From an uncultured Pseudomonadota bacterium (GTDB taxonomy: Bacteria; Pseudomonadota; Gammaproteobacteria; Steroidobacterales; Steroidobacteraceae): DNA of 64,000 nt. Position 1 is the first letter of the stretch; every line of letters starts with the position of its first letter. Positions 28,201 to 37,884 of this stretch are shown piece by piece. The DNA is taken from assembly GCA_903838705.1 (NCBI GenBank), contig CAILZL010000038.1, positions 62,001 through 126,000 of the forward strand. The letters run 5' to 3'. A model generated the notes under the pieces. It worked only from the letters and a program-made list of their open reading frames with translations, had not been told where the DNA came from and searched no databases. The position numbers and the translations under genes are program-made.

Positions 28201-28865
28201 TCCGTCATTCCGGAACATCAGTATGTATTGCTCTTAGCATGCTGCTGCTCTGCGCCTGTGAATCATTGAACCCATCTCAATCCAGATTACCGGATTCATC
28301 CCATACGGTTCGTGGTGAAAGTGATGTAAACGACTACATGGATATGCTTGCCAGACTGTCCAGTACTGACCCAGTACAACAAAGCGATACGTTTTATCAG
28401 GTTGAACAAGCCAGTCTGCAGGCACCCACCACAATGAATCAGCTGCGCTATGCCCTTGCCCTCGCGATGCCAGGCCACCCTGCCAGTGACCCGGTCAAGG
28501 CAAAGAAACTGCTTGATCAGGCTCTGCTTTATCCTGAAAGACTCAGCGTTAGTGAACTCGCTCTGGGTAAATCCATGCTGCATGTCACAGAACAATGGCT
28601 AAAGCTGCAGGCTGAAAATCGTCGTTTGCTGGCGACAGTCGACGATAGAACGCGCGCACAATCAAACTCCGAGCGTCGTTTACAAGCGCAATCTGAAGAA
28701 TTGATCAAGCTGCGCAAGGCACTCGACGCGGCCCAGCAGAAGCTGGATGCGATCAAAGACATAGAGAAATCCATCAGTGAACGCAGCACTACGCCCGCTG
28801 GGACACGTGACACAGGTAACCGTGACTCCACAAACCAGACGCAAACCACGCCTGCTGGTCGTTGA
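28197..28865 (+). CDS. qseG: QseG-like outer-membrane lipoprotein
   Basis: A lipoprotein signal (LSMLLLCACES) puts the protein in the envelope. A Tol/TPR-like helical region follows (residues 45-140). A coiled coil comes next (residues 145-200, rich in Leu, Gln, Lys, Glu) and then a Ser/Thr/Gln-rich tail. The position between glrK and glrR matches QseG/YfhG of enterics, which interacts with the kinase. It overlaps glrK by four bases and the following response regulator by several tens of bases, indicating strong translational coupling. Sequence similarity to QseG is weak by eye, so the name rests mainly on context. Confidence 0.7.
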   Translation: MIRHSGTSVCIALSMLLLCACESLNPSQSRLPDSSHTVRGESDVNDYMDMLARLSSTDPVQQSDTFYQVEQASLQAPTTMNQLRYALALAMPGHPASDPVKAKKLLDQALLYPERLSVSELALGKSMLHVTEQWLKLQAENRRLLATVDDRTRAQSNSERRLQAQSEELIKLRKALDAAQQKLDAIKDIEKSISERSTTPAGTRDTGNRDSTNQTQTTPAGR

Positions 28866-30171
28866 TGACGATCCAGGACTGCTCCGCCTGCTGACTATCC
28901 GGCTGCGGGCAGAAAACTATGATGTTGAAGCAGCAGACAATGCCCTGTCCGCACTTGCCGCAATGGCGCGTGTTCGTCCTGATCTTGTTATCACGGACCT
29001 GAAAATGGATCAGATGGATGGCATCGGCCTGCTCAAGGAAGTGCAGAGCCGCGCACCCGGACTGCGGGTGATCATTCTGACTGCACACGGTACTATTCCG
29101 GATGCGGTGCAAGCGACTCAAAGCGGCGCGTTTGCATTCCTTACCAAACCTGTAGATAAGCAGGAATTGCTTGATCAGGTACAGAAGGCGCTAAAGGTCT
29201 CAGGCTTTGCTGACAGCACTGATGAATGGCGCGCGGATATCATTGCTCGCAGCGCGATAATGGAGGAAAAACTTTCTCAGGCACACATGGTTGCCGGCAC
29301 TGATGCCCGGGTAATGATCACTGGCGAAAGCGGTAGTGGCAAAGAATTACTTGCTCGCGCAATTCACAAGACCAGTTCCCGTCGTAACAAACCATTTGCT
29401 GCCATCAATTGCAGCGCCATGGCCGAAAACATGCTGGAAAGCGAATTGTTCGGTCATGTCAAAGACGCATTCCCGGGCGTAACACGAGATCAGACAGGTC
29501 TGTTTCAAACCGCCGATGGCGGCACCATTCTCCTTGATGAAATTGGCGATATGCCGATGCGCCTGCAGGTCAAGTTGTTGCGCGCTCTTCAGGAAGCAGC
29601 TATTCGCCCGGTTGGCAGCACACAGGCGATACCGGTCAACGTGCGCCTGATCGCGTCAACCAACCATGATCTGAAACAATTGATCATGAGCGGCCATTTC
29701 CGGGAAGATCTTTTCTATCGTCTGAATGTCGTCAATATCGAGATGCCACCACTGAGCCGGCGACGGGAAGACATCCCGCTTCTGGTTACTCATTTTCTGG
29801 ATCGCATCGCAAAAGAAACAGGGCATCAACGATTCATCTATGCCCCTGAAGCTGTCGAACTGCTGGTCAGTGCAGACTGGCCTGGCAATGTGCGTCAACT
29901 TGAAAATGTTGTAAGGCAGAATGTCGCTCTGGCAACCAGTCCGATCATCAGTGTCGAGCTTGTTCAAACAGCTCTGGGCGTCGGCCCGGCACGACTGCCT
30001 TCTTTTGATGAAGCGCGTGACGAATTTACACGCAACTACCTTTCACAAATTCTGCAAATCACTGGCGGTAACGTCAGCCAGGCCGCCCGACTGGCAAAGC
30101 GCAACCGGACTGACTTTTACAAGCTGCTTTCCAGACATGCACTGACACCTGACGAATTCAAGCAACATTGA
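28822..30171 (+). CDS. glrR: GlrR-type response regulator with degenerate sigma-54 contact loop
   Basis: NtrC-class regulator of about 449 residues. The receiver has phospho-acceptor Asp59 (ITDLKMDQMDG) and Lys in TKPVDK. The AAA+ domain has Walker A GESGSGKE (168-175) and Walker B GGTILLDEI. The C-terminus is a Fis-type helix-turn-helix (GNVSQAARLAKRNRTDFYKLL). The loop that should read GAFTGA reads DAFPGV at about 215-220, so normal sigma-54 activation is doubtful. The start is uncertain: GTG codons at 28777, 28807 and 28822 are in frame, and 28822 leaves a typical 8-residue lead to the receiver. Confidence 0.9.
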   Translation: MTPQTRRKPRLLVVDDDPGLLRLLTIRLRAENYDVEAADNALSALAAMARVRPDLVITDLKMDQMDGIGLLKEVQSRAPGLRVIILTAHGTIPDAVQATQSGAFAFLTKPVDKQELLDQVQKALKVSGFADSTDEWRADIIARSAIMEEKLSQAHMVAGTDARVMITGESGSGKELLARAIHKTSSRRNKPFAAINCSAMAENMLESELFGHVKDAFPGVTRDQTGLFQTADGGTILLDEIGDMPMRLQVKLLRALQEAAIRPVGSTQAIPVNVRLIASTNHDLKQLIMSGHFREDLFYRLNVVNIEMPPLSRRREDIPLLVTHFLDRIAKETGHQRFIYAPEAVELLVSADWPGNVRQLENVVRQNVALATSPIISVELVQTALGVGPARLPSFDEARDEFTRNYLSQILQITGGNVSQAARLAKRNRTDFYKLLSRHALTPDEFKQH

Positions 30172-30240
30172 ATCGTCAGGGACACAAACAGGTCTGGAAC
30201 TATCAACAGAACGGCTGACTTGACGTTCAGCATCAGTCAC

Positions 30241-31593
30241 TCAGAACAGCTTGGGCATACGGCCGGCAAATGTCCTCATTAATTTACCCATGCCCCCATT
30301 GGACATGAGTTTCATCATTTTCTGCATTTCCATAAAGCTCTTTAGCAGCTTGTTGATTTCAGACACAGGCACCCCTGACCCGGCTGCGATACGCCGCTTG
30401 CGCGAGGCATCCAGCAACTTCGGAAATCGCCTTTCCCTGGAAGTCATGGACCGGATGATGGCAATCTGACGCGTGATTTCACGGTCATTCGGCATCTGCC
30501 CCTGGGCCGCCTTGCTGGCGAGCTTTGCGGGCAATTTATCCATCATGGCCGACAAGCCACCCATTTTTTCCAGCTGCTGCAATTGCTCATGCAGGTCATT
30601 GAAATCGAATTCCTTGCCCTGCTTCAACTTGGCAGCCAGCTTTTCCGCCTGCCGGATATCAACCTGTCGGGAGACATCTTCCACAAGAGACAGCACATCA
30701 CCCATTCCCAGAATGCGCGAAGCAATCCGTTCAGGATGGAAGACCTCCAGCGCTTCGGTCTTTTCACCGACACCGATAAACAGAATCGGCTTGCCTGTTA
30801 CCTGCCGTACCGATAGCGCTGCACCACCCCGGGCATCACCATCCGCCTTGGTGAGAATCACTCCGGTCAGTTCAAGTGCCTCACCAAATGCCTTGGCGGC
30901 ATTAACAGCGTCCTGACCTGCCATGCTGTCCACCACAAACAGGGTTTCCAGCGGGGAGACGGTCGATGCAATCAACTGCACCTCTTTCATCATCTCGTCA
31001 TCAATATGCAACCGGCCAGCGGTATCAATGATCAGAACGTCATAGAGCGCACTCCTCGCTTCGGCCAGCGCTTCCTGCGCCAATCTGACCGGTGACTGCT
31101 TGGGGTCAGATGACTTGAACCCCACTTCCAGTTGAGCAGCCAGTCGTTCAAGCTGCAGGATTGCAGCAGGTCTGTAAACGTCTGTACTGGCCAATAAAAC
31201 CCGCTTCTTTTCCTTTTCTTTCAGATATTTGGCGAGCTTTCCTGCGGTAGTTGTTTTACCCGCGCCCTGCAAGCCAGCCAGCAGGATTACCACGGGCGGC
31301 TGAGCACGAAGATTGATCGGACGAACACCCTCGCCCAGCACCCGGACCAGCTCCTGATGGATGCTGCGTACCAGAATCTGACCCGGCGTAAATGCCTTAT
31401 CGAACTCGGTGCCGACCAGACTCGCCTTGATTGATTCAATCAGTGACTTGACCACAGGCAGCGCCACATCAGCTTCCAGCAGCGCCATACGCACCTGCCG
31501 AAGCGTATCGGCAATATTGTCGTCAGTCAGACGACCTTTGCCGCGCAAGCCATCCACTACGCCCTGCAGCCGTTCAGTCAATTTGTCAAACAC
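30241..31593 (-). CDS. ffh: Signal recognition particle GTPase Ffh
   Basis: Protein part of the bacterial SRP, which targets nascent membrane proteins to FtsY. The N domain (residues 1-95) is followed by the G domain with GLQGAGKT at 107-114, DTAGRL, TKADGDARGG and the GVGEKTEALEVF closing motif. The Met-rich M domain near the C-terminus (KSFMEMQKMMKLMSNGGMGKLM) binds 4.5S RNA and signal peptides. Length 450 residues is typical. It is divergent from the ypjD-like gene, as in enterics. Confidence 0.97.
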   Translation of the reverse strand: MFDKLTERLQGVVDGLRGKGRLTDDNIADTLRQVRMALLEADVALPVVKSLIESIKASLVGTEFDKAFTPGQILVRSIHQELVRVLGEGVRPINLRAQPPVVILLAGLQGAGKTTTAGKLAKYLKEKEKKRVLLASTDVYRPAAILQLERLAAQLEVGFKSSDPKQSPVRLAQEALAEARSALYDVLIIDTAGRLHIDDEMMKEVQLIASTVSPLETLFVVDSMAGQDAVNAAKAFGEALELTGVILTKADGDARGGAALSVRQVTGKPILFIGVGEKTEALEVFHPERIASRILGMGDVLSLVEDVSRQVDIRQAEKLAAKLKQGKEFDFNDLHEQLQQLEKMGGLSAMMDKLPAKLASKAAQGQMPNDREITRQIAIIRSMTSRERRFPKLLDASRKRRIAAGSGVPVSEINKLLKSFMEMQKMMKLMSNGGMGKLMRTFAGRMPKLF

Positions 31594-31735
31594 GGAGTAT
31601 TCTCGCAGTTATCCGGAACCCGCCCATGTTAACGACATGAGGCCCGGACGTCACATACAGCTCGCTTTAAGCACAAGCGTAGACTGTGACATTATCCCAA
31701 CTACAGTTAACTCAAGAGCTGCCCGAGCCCTCCCT

Positions 31736-32548
31736 ATGCTTGCAATCATTGTTCTGGTCATCTATCTGAGTGCGTGCCTGTGGTTTTTTGCCAGCGCCTT
31801 GCGGGGTATCAGCGAGTCCGATGCCCATGTCAAACATATGGCCGGACTGATGATGGGCGCTCTGGGCTGGCTTATTCATGGCTACAGCCTGTGCCGCGCA
31901 CTGTTTCGTGGCCCGGCTCTTGCGCTGAACAGTACCGATGTTGCCTCGCTGATCGGCTGGATAACTGCCGCCATCACCTTGGCCAGAGTCTGGAACCGTC
32001 CCCGCTTCGCCGGAATGGCCGCCTTAGCATTACTGTGCGTCGGCATTGCCGCTGCACTGACAGACGACGGAGCACGCACCTTTTACACCAGCCAGTCAGG
32101 CTGGGAACTCACTGCACACATTCTGGTGGCAGCAGTCGCTTACTCACTGGTAGCAGTGGGCGCCTGCCTGGCGCTGGCTTTGTATGGCCTTGATAGACGC
32201 CTTCATAGCCACCAACCACTGGGCTGGATGAAAACACTGCCATCAATTGAAGGTCTTGAAACCGGGATGTTCCAGGCCATTTCCTCTGGCTTTGCCTTAC
32301 TCACTCTCACCCTGTTCAGCGGCTTTGTATTTGTACAGGATCTGGTCGCACAACATCTGATCCACAAAGTCGCTCTTTCATGTCTGGCCTGGCTGATTCT
32401 GGGAATTTTACTGTGGGGACGCTGGCAGCTGGGTTGGCGCGGACGCGCTGCCGCCCGCTGGGTGCTAAGTGGCTTCACTTTATTGGGACTGGCGTACTTC
32501 GGTTCAAAATTTGTGCTGGAAGTATTGCTTGGCAGGCACTGGGGCTGA
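31736..32548 (+). CDS. Cytochrome c assembly-family membrane protein (YpjD/CorE-like)
   Basis: Integral membrane protein of 270 residues with about eight hydrophobic segments (MLAIIVLVIYLSACLWFFAS, LMMGALGWLIHGYSLC, ILVAAVAYSLVAVGACLALALYGLD and others). It belongs to the CcmC/CcsA-like superfamily. The ATG at 31736 is preferred; the open frame upstream to 31409 runs antisense through ffh. Context ffh / ypjD / CorB-like gene reproduces the Escherichia ffh-ypjD-yfjD arrangement. The molecular role of YpjD is not settled; haem handling is possible but not shown here. Confidence 0.85.
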   Translation: MLAIIVLVIYLSACLWFFASALRGISESDAHVKHMAGLMMGALGWLIHGYSLCRALFRGPALALNSTDVASLIGWITAAITLARVWNRPRFAGMAALALLCVGIAAALTDDGARTFYTSQSGWELTAHILVAAVAYSLVAVGACLALALYGLDRRLHSHQPLGWMKTLPSIEGLETGMFQAISSGFALLTLTLFSGFVFVQDLVAQHLIHKVALSCLAWLILGILLWGRWQLGWRGRAAARWVLSGFTLLGLAYFGSKFVLEVLLGRHWG

Positions 32549-32648
32549 TTGGCAAGACATTGCTTAATAAGAAAATCCCGGCTTCCTTGCCACCACCCTG
32601 CCGGTGGTGCGACGATAGACGCTGATCAGGTTACGAGGCTCCTTCCCG

Positions 32649-33908
32649 TTGAATGACATTCCCATAGGTCTACTGCTTCTGGCAGTGATCCTGATGATCG
32701 TGATCTGCGCGTTTTTCGCCAGCACTGAAACAGCTCTGATGAGCATCAACCGCTACCGGTTGCGCCACAAGGCTCAATCAGGCAACCGGAGCGCCAAGCT
32801 GACCGAGCGACTGCTCGCCAGACCCGACCGCCTGATAGGAGTCATACTGCTAGGCAGCACCTTTGCCAACGTCGGTATCGCCACACTCATTACGATACTG
32901 ACTCTCCAGCTGTACGACGAATCCGGCCTGGTGGTAGCCAGCGGCGTTGCTTCAATCCTGATGTTCATATTTGGCGAACTCGCACCCAAGACCTTTGGTG
33001 CCCTCCACCCGGAACGACTCGCCCTGACTTCTGCATGGGTGTATGTCGTACTCGACAAGGTGCTTTACCCGATCATCTGGAGCGCCAACCTGATTGCGAA
33101 TAACTTATTAAGGTTATTTGGCATTACAAGTCAACAGGTTAGCAATCATTCCTTAAGTAGCGACGAAATAAGAACCATAGTCGCAGAGGCCAGCAGCCTG
33201 ATTTCAAAAAGCCACCAGCGCATGCTGGTCAGCATCCTCGACCTCGAAAAGATCACGGTCGAAGACATCATGATTCCGCGTAACAGCATCGCAGCCATCA
33301 ATGCCGACGACGAGTGGGACGATATTCTGGAACAACTGCGATCCAGCCCGCATACCCGCCTGCCGGTCTATGAAGACACCATTGATAACGTCATCGGCAT
33401 CCTGCACCTGAAAACGGTTGCCCAGAACCTTGCCCATGGTGATCTGGACAAGGAAACACTGATTGGACTGGCACGCGCCCGTGAACCACTGTTCGTGCCC
33501 GCAGGCACTACACTGAATACACAACTGCATAACTTCCAGAGTAACCGGCGGCGCATCGCTATCATCGTCAATGAATATGGCGACGTTCAGGGTCTGGTCA
33601 CGTTAGAAGACCTGCTGGAGGAAATCGTCGGTGAATTCACCACAGACCCCGCCACCCTTTACCGCGACATTCATCAGGAAGCCAATGGCAGCTATGTTGT
33701 GAGCGGGAGTATCAATATCCGCACCTTGAACCGTCGCCTCGGATGGAACCTGCCTACCGACGGTCCACGCACGCTAAATGGCTTAATTTCCGAGCACTTG
33801 GAATCCATTCCTGAACCCGGAACCAGCCTGAAGCTGGGCAGTTATACCGTGGAGATCATCCAGATCGGAGACAACGTGGTAAAAATGGCGCGCCTGCGCG
33901 ACCTTTAA
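32649..33908 (+). CDS. CNNM/CorB-type transporter with CBS pair and CorC_HlyC domain (YfjD-like)
   Basis: The N-terminal CNNM transmembrane domain (DUF21; residues 1-180, FFASTETALMSINRYRLRH, FGELAPKTFGALHPERLAL) is followed by two CBS domains (about 195-325, VEDIMIPRNSI, VNEYGDVQGLVTLEDLLEEIVGE). A CorC_HlyC domain (about 340-415) ends the protein. This is the architecture of CorB/MpfA/YfjD magnesium-efflux-type proteins. It starts with TTG at 32649. It ends one base before the convergent radA stop codon, leaving no room for a terminator. Confidence 0.92.
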   Translation: MNDIPIGLLLLAVILMIVICAFFASTETALMSINRYRLRHKAQSGNRSAKLTERLLARPDRLIGVILLGSTFANVGIATLITILTLQLYDESGLVVASGVASILMFIFGELAPKTFGALHPERLALTSAWVYVVLDKVLYPIIWSANLIANNLLRLFGITSQQVSNHSLSSDEIRTIVAEASSLISKSHQRMLVSILDLEKITVEDIMIPRNSIAAINADDEWDDILEQLRSSPHTRLPVYEDTIDNVIGILHLKTVAQNLAHGDLDKETLIGLARAREPLFVPAGTTLNTQLHNFQSNRRRIAIIVNEYGDVQGLVTLEDLLEEIVGEFTTDPATLYRDIHQEANGSYVVSGSINIRTLNRRLGWNLPTDGPRTLNGLISEHLESIPEPGTSLKLGSYTVEIIQIGDNVVKMARLRDL

Positions 33909-35270
33909 TCAGGCTCTGAAAGCGCTGGATAACGCCTCGGGCAATCGCTCGACCGGAATTATTTCCAGACCTTCAATACCCCGCCGTGGCGCATTTGCAG
34001 TCGGCACAATAGCCCGCCGGAAACCATGCTTTGCCGCCTCACGTAATCGCTCCTCTCCAAATGGCACAGGCCGCACTTCGCCCGCCAAACCCAACTCCCC
34101 AAAACAAACCAATCCCGGGAGCAAAGGCCGGTCTTTCAAGCTCGAAGCAGTGGCCAGCATCACCGCCAGATCTGCTGCTGTTTCCGCAATTCTGACTCCA
34201 CCCACAACATTCACAAAAACATCCTGCCCCTGCGTGGCCACCCCACCGTGCCGGTGAAGTATTGCCAGCAACATCGCCAGTCGATTTTGCTCCAGCCCCA
34301 ACGCCAGCCGCCGCGCATTCATACCCTGACTCTGATCAACTAGTGCCTGTACTTCTATCAGCATGGGACGACTGCCTTCGCGGGCGACCAATACAGCGCT
34401 GCCAGCAATAGGCTCAGCATGCTGCGACAGGAAGATCGCGGAAGGATTCTTAACCTCCTTGAGACCCTGGTCAGCCATCGCAAAGACGCCTACTTCGTTG
34501 GCGGCACCAAAGCGATTCTTGACTGCACGGATCAGGCGATAGCGACTGCCCGCATCGCTTTGGAAATACAGAACGGTATCCACCATGTGCTCAAGAATAC
34601 GTGGTCCGGCTATGGTGCCCTCCTTGGTCACATGTCCAATGATCAACACTGCCGTGCCCTGATCTTTAGCGTAGCGAACCAGCTGTGCTGCTGTTTCTCG
34701 CACCTGCGAGGCCGACCCCGGCGATGACTCCACTGAGTCCAGATACATGGTCTGAATAGAATCAATTACCAGCACCTTGCAATGCAATCGACCGGTTTCA
34801 GCCAGCACCGATTCAACATTGGTCTCCGCCATCAGATTCAGTTCCTTACCGGCAGCTTCCAGACGTCTGGCACGCAGACTGACCTGCTGCAGGGACTCTT
34901 CACCAGTGGCATAGAGAGTGGTCACGGAGACGCTCAACTGATCTGCTGCCTGTAACAGAAGCGTCGACTTGCCAATCCCGGGATCGCCACCCAGCAGTAC
35001 GACTGATCCGGGCACCAGACCACCGCCCAGAACTCTGTCGAATTCTCCTGAGCCGGTAGAAATACGAGGCTCATCACGTTCATTGATTTCATGGATGCGT
35101 TTGCTGCCGGTACTTCCCGCAGTTAATGGCACCCTGCCAGCTCTTGCCGTCTTACCCGGATTGAACTTCACCAATGAGTTCCATGCAGCGCAGGACGGGC
35201 ATTGCCCCTGCCACTTCAGGGTTTCTGCCCCGCATTGATCACACAGGAAAATTTCGCGGGTTTTAGACAT
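33909..35270 (-). CDS. radA: DNA repair protein RadA
   Basis: RecA-like ATPase that extends branch migration in recombination. It has a four-Cys zinc finger (Cys10, Cys13, Cys24, Cys27), Walker A GGDPGIGKST at 94-103, Walker B LVIDSIQTM, and the RadA-specific KNRFGAANEVGVF motif. A Lon-protease-like C-terminal domain (ALEQNRLAMLLAILHRHGG, FGELGLAGEVRPV) follows. Length 453 is typical. It is divergent from the CHASE2 kinase gene and convergent with the CorB-like gene. Confidence 0.97.
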   Translation of the reverse strand: MSKTREIFLCDQCGAETLKWQGQCPSCAAWNSLVKFNPGKTARAGRVPLTAGSTGSKRIHEINERDEPRISTGSGEFDRVLGGGLVPGSVVLLGGDPGIGKSTLLLQAADQLSVSVTTLYATGEESLQQVSLRARRLEAAGKELNLMAETNVESVLAETGRLHCKVLVIDSIQTMYLDSVESSPGSASQVRETAAQLVRYAKDQGTAVLIIGHVTKEGTIAGPRILEHMVDTVLYFQSDAGSRYRLIRAVKNRFGAANEVGVFAMADQGLKEVKNPSAIFLSQHAEPIAGSAVLVAREGSRPMLIEVQALVDQSQGMNARRLALGLEQNRLAMLLAILHRHGGVATQGQDVFVNVVGGVRIAETAADLAVMLATASSLKDRPLLPGLVCFGELGLAGEVRPVPFGEERLREAAKHGFRRAIVPTANAPRRGIEGLEIIPVERLPEALSSAFRA

Positions 35271-35427
35271 CTGTGCAGTTTACAAATCAGTCGGTGAAAA
35301 GGGTGAGCTAATTCACTATCGGGTGCATGTCCAAGTACCGCAGACGCTCCAGATGTGACGGAGCCTGCAATTTTACAAAACCTGTTTCCCTATACTGGCG
35401 GGTATTAAAACCCGGACCAGATGGATC

Positions 35428-37872
35428 GTGTTCAAAAGCCTTTTAAACCAGCCGCCAAAAATTATCAGTGCAGCGCTCGCCTGTCTGACGCTGGCAATCT
35501 GTACCTTGCTGGTATCTCCCACTGATAACCCAGTTCAGCACTGGCTCGGTGACCTCGCGCAACGTCATGCTTCTGTAGGTCTGGACAAAAGTCAGGTCAT
35601 TGTTGTCGCGATTGACGATGAAAGCCTGTCAAAACTGGGACCATGGCCGTGGTCAAATCGCATTCACGCCCGATTGATTGACCAGCTGCGCAGCCTTGAA
35701 ACCGGCGCAATTGCGTTTACAACTCCTGTCACCGCACAGATTGACAACGAGACCGGCCAGGCAAGCGATGCAGAAGGCGACCATCTGCTGGCGCAAGCCA
35801 TGCGTAGCCAGGGCCAGGTGGTGCTTCCCATCGCTGTTTCGACACGATCTGGTACTGCGCCTGATCGTTCACTGGTATCAGCACTATCAAGGTCAGAACG
35901 GCATTTTTCCAGTGAGGCTGCAGATCAGTCAGTTCCTGTAAAAGCACTTGCCACTGTCAGCCCGGAATTACTTGGTGCCGCCGCCGGATTAGGACAAACA
36001 CTTACACCCTTCGATTCGGACGGCGTTGTCAGACGTGAGTATGCAACTGTCAAACTGGGTACACAGGCAATACCCAGTCTGTCTCTGGCGCTGGCCAACC
36101 TGATGTCCGAACAGAAAATCAGTCTGGTTGTTACCGCTGAGCAATTACAACTTACGCCCACATCGGAAGCTATCAGGCTGGGCAAAGATTTAAGTTTCCC
36201 AGTTCGTCATGGCAACACACAGGCGATCAGCATTCCGTATTGGCAAGTTCTGGAAGGACAAGTCGACAGGCAACTCTTCAAACACAAGGCTGTGCTGATC
36301 GGAGCTACCGAAGGGGCAGAAGCGGATCGCATACAGACTCCAACCGGTCCATTGCCAAGGGTAATGGCTGTGGCAGCCAGTACCCATGCAGTGCTGGATA
36401 ATCAGACTTATCGGCATCCGGCCTGGATGACACTGCTGGAATTGTTACTCTCTGCATCAGTCGTGCTGCTTGCAGCAACCGCTTTCGTGAAGCTGACTCT
36501 CAGACAGAATCTGCTCATCATCGGGGCGTTAATTACTCTCGTCATGCTGGCTTCATTCCTGTTAATGAACCTGAGTACGTTGACGCTGCAAGCCGTACCA
36601 CAGCTGACAGCCATGGTGACCTGCTTTGCTCTCACCTTTGCGATGAAACATCACGGAACATCGAACAAAGCAAAAGCACACTCACCTGCCATCAGCATGG
36701 ACACACTGAAAACTCTGGCACTGACGCTGCATGGCCAGGGCCAGCTTGATCTGGCTTACCAGACGCTATGTCGCTGCCCACCCAATCACGATACCCTGGA
36801 TCTGCTGTACCGTCTTGCCGCCGACTTTGAAAGACGCCGCGAACTGCTGAAGGCTGCACAGGCTTACCGGCACGTCGGTGAAATTGATCAAGGCTACAAA
36901 GATGCCACTCAGAAAGCACGGCAACTGCAACAGGAACTTGAACGACCAAAGCCCGTTGAAACCCCTGCTCTCAAACCTCGATCCAATCCGGAAACACCGA
37001 AGCCAGCACCGCAGCAGGACATTGAGCCGTCTCTCGCGAATGGCCAGCAAAGTCTGGGCCGATATGTGATTGAACGCCAGATTGGCAAGGGCGCGATGGG
37101 AGTCGTCTATCTGGGGCGCGACCCGAAAATCAACCGCGTGGTGGCGATCAAGGCCATTCCACTTGCCGATGAGTTTGAAGATCAGGATCTGGTCGAGGCT
37201 CGTGAACGTTTCTTCCGTGAAGCTGAAATGGCAGGGCGGCTGAATCACCCCGGCATTGTCACAATCTTTGATGCTGGCGAGGATCATGGCCTGGCCTATA
37301 TCGCCATGGAATACATCCGGGGCGAACATATCAGCTACTATTGCGAGCCGCATCGCCTGCTTCCGGTGCGAAAAACCCTGACCATGATCATCCGTGTTGC
37401 CGAAGCATTGAACTACGCGCATTTGCAGAATGTAGTCCACCGTGACATCAAACCCGCTAATATAATGTTCAATATTGAAACTGATGCGCTGAAAATTACC
37501 GACTTCGGAATTGCGCGTTTATCAGATGTAAGCAGAACAAGAACCGGCATCGTACTTGGAACGCCCTCATTCATGTCTCCTGAACAACTGGAAGGCAGAC
37601 CACTGGATGGACGTTCTGATCTGTTCAGCCTGGGCATCACCATGTATCAGATGCTCACAGGACAACTGCCATTCAGAGCCGACTCAATGACCAGATTGAT
37701 GAACAAGATCGCAACCGAGCCTCATACTCCGCTGCGATCATTACGACCTGATCTTCCGGAATGTCTTGACCCGATCATTGATCGCTGTCTCGCCAAGTCA
37801 GCCGAGGACCGCTATCAGACCGGTATTGATATGGCAGATGCCATTCGCAATTGCCTGCGTGGCCTGAGCTAA
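35428..37872 (+). CDS. CHASE2-domain transmembrane Ser/Thr protein kinase
   Basis: Large sensor kinase of 814 residues from a GTG start. TM1 lies at about 12-30. An extracytoplasmic CHASE2 domain (about 35-330, VIVVAIDDESLSKLGPWPWSNR) is followed by three further membrane helices (about 335-405). A TPR-like linker (430-495) and a Pro-rich spacer come next, then a C-terminal Hanks-type kinase. The kinase has the Gly loop IGKGAMG at 552-558, Lys575, the HRD loop at 671-673 and DFG at 692-694, so it looks active. The PP2C phosphatase and FHA genes follow at once, forming a kinase-phosphatase-reader unit. Confidence 0.9.
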   Translation: MFKSLLNQPPKIISAALACLTLAICTLLVSPTDNPVQHWLGDLAQRHASVGLDKSQVIVVAIDDESLSKLGPWPWSNRIHARLIDQLRSLETGAIAFTTPVTAQIDNETGQASDAEGDHLLAQAMRSQGQVVLPIAVSTRSGTAPDRSLVSALSRSERHFSSEAADQSVPVKALATVSPELLGAAAGLGQTLTPFDSDGVVRREYATVKLGTQAIPSLSLALANLMSEQKISLVVTAEQLQLTPTSEAIRLGKDLSFPVRHGNTQAISIPYWQVLEGQVDRQLFKHKAVLIGATEGAEADRIQTPTGPLPRVMAVAASTHAVLDNQTYRHPAWMTLLELLLSASVVLLAATAFVKLTLRQNLLIIGALITLVMLASFLLMNLSTLTLQAVPQLTAMVTCFALTFAMKHHGTSNKAKAHSPAISMDTLKTLALTLHGQGQLDLAYQTLCRCPPNHDTLDLLYRLAADFERRRELLKAAQAYRHVGEIDQGYKDATQKARQLQQELERPKPVETPALKPRSNPETPKPAPQQDIEPSLANGQQSLGRYVIERQIGKGAMGVVYLGRDPKINRVVAIKAIPLADEFEDQDLVEARERFFREAEMAGRLNHPGIVTIFDAGEDHGLAYIAMEYIRGEHISYYCEPHRLLPVRKTLTMIIRVAEALNYAHLQNVVHRDIKPANIMFNIETDALKITDFGIARLSDVSRTRTGIVLGTPSFMSPEQLEGRPLDGRSDLFSLGITMYQMLTGQLPFRADSMTRLMNKIATEPHTPLRSLRPDLPECLDPIIDRCLAKSAEDRYQTGIDMADAIRNCLRGLS

Positions 37873-37884
37873 AGGACTACTTGA

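Noticed and set aside
31409-31735. N-terminal extension of the YpjD-like protein
   Set aside because: The extension is antisense to the ffh N-terminus; the ATG at 31736 begins a proper first membrane helix.
36766-37440. Antisense frame of 224 codons inside the CHASE2 kinase gene
   Set aside because: Shadow of a gene with intact kinase motifs; composition rich in Cys/His/Gln as expected for a reversed frame.
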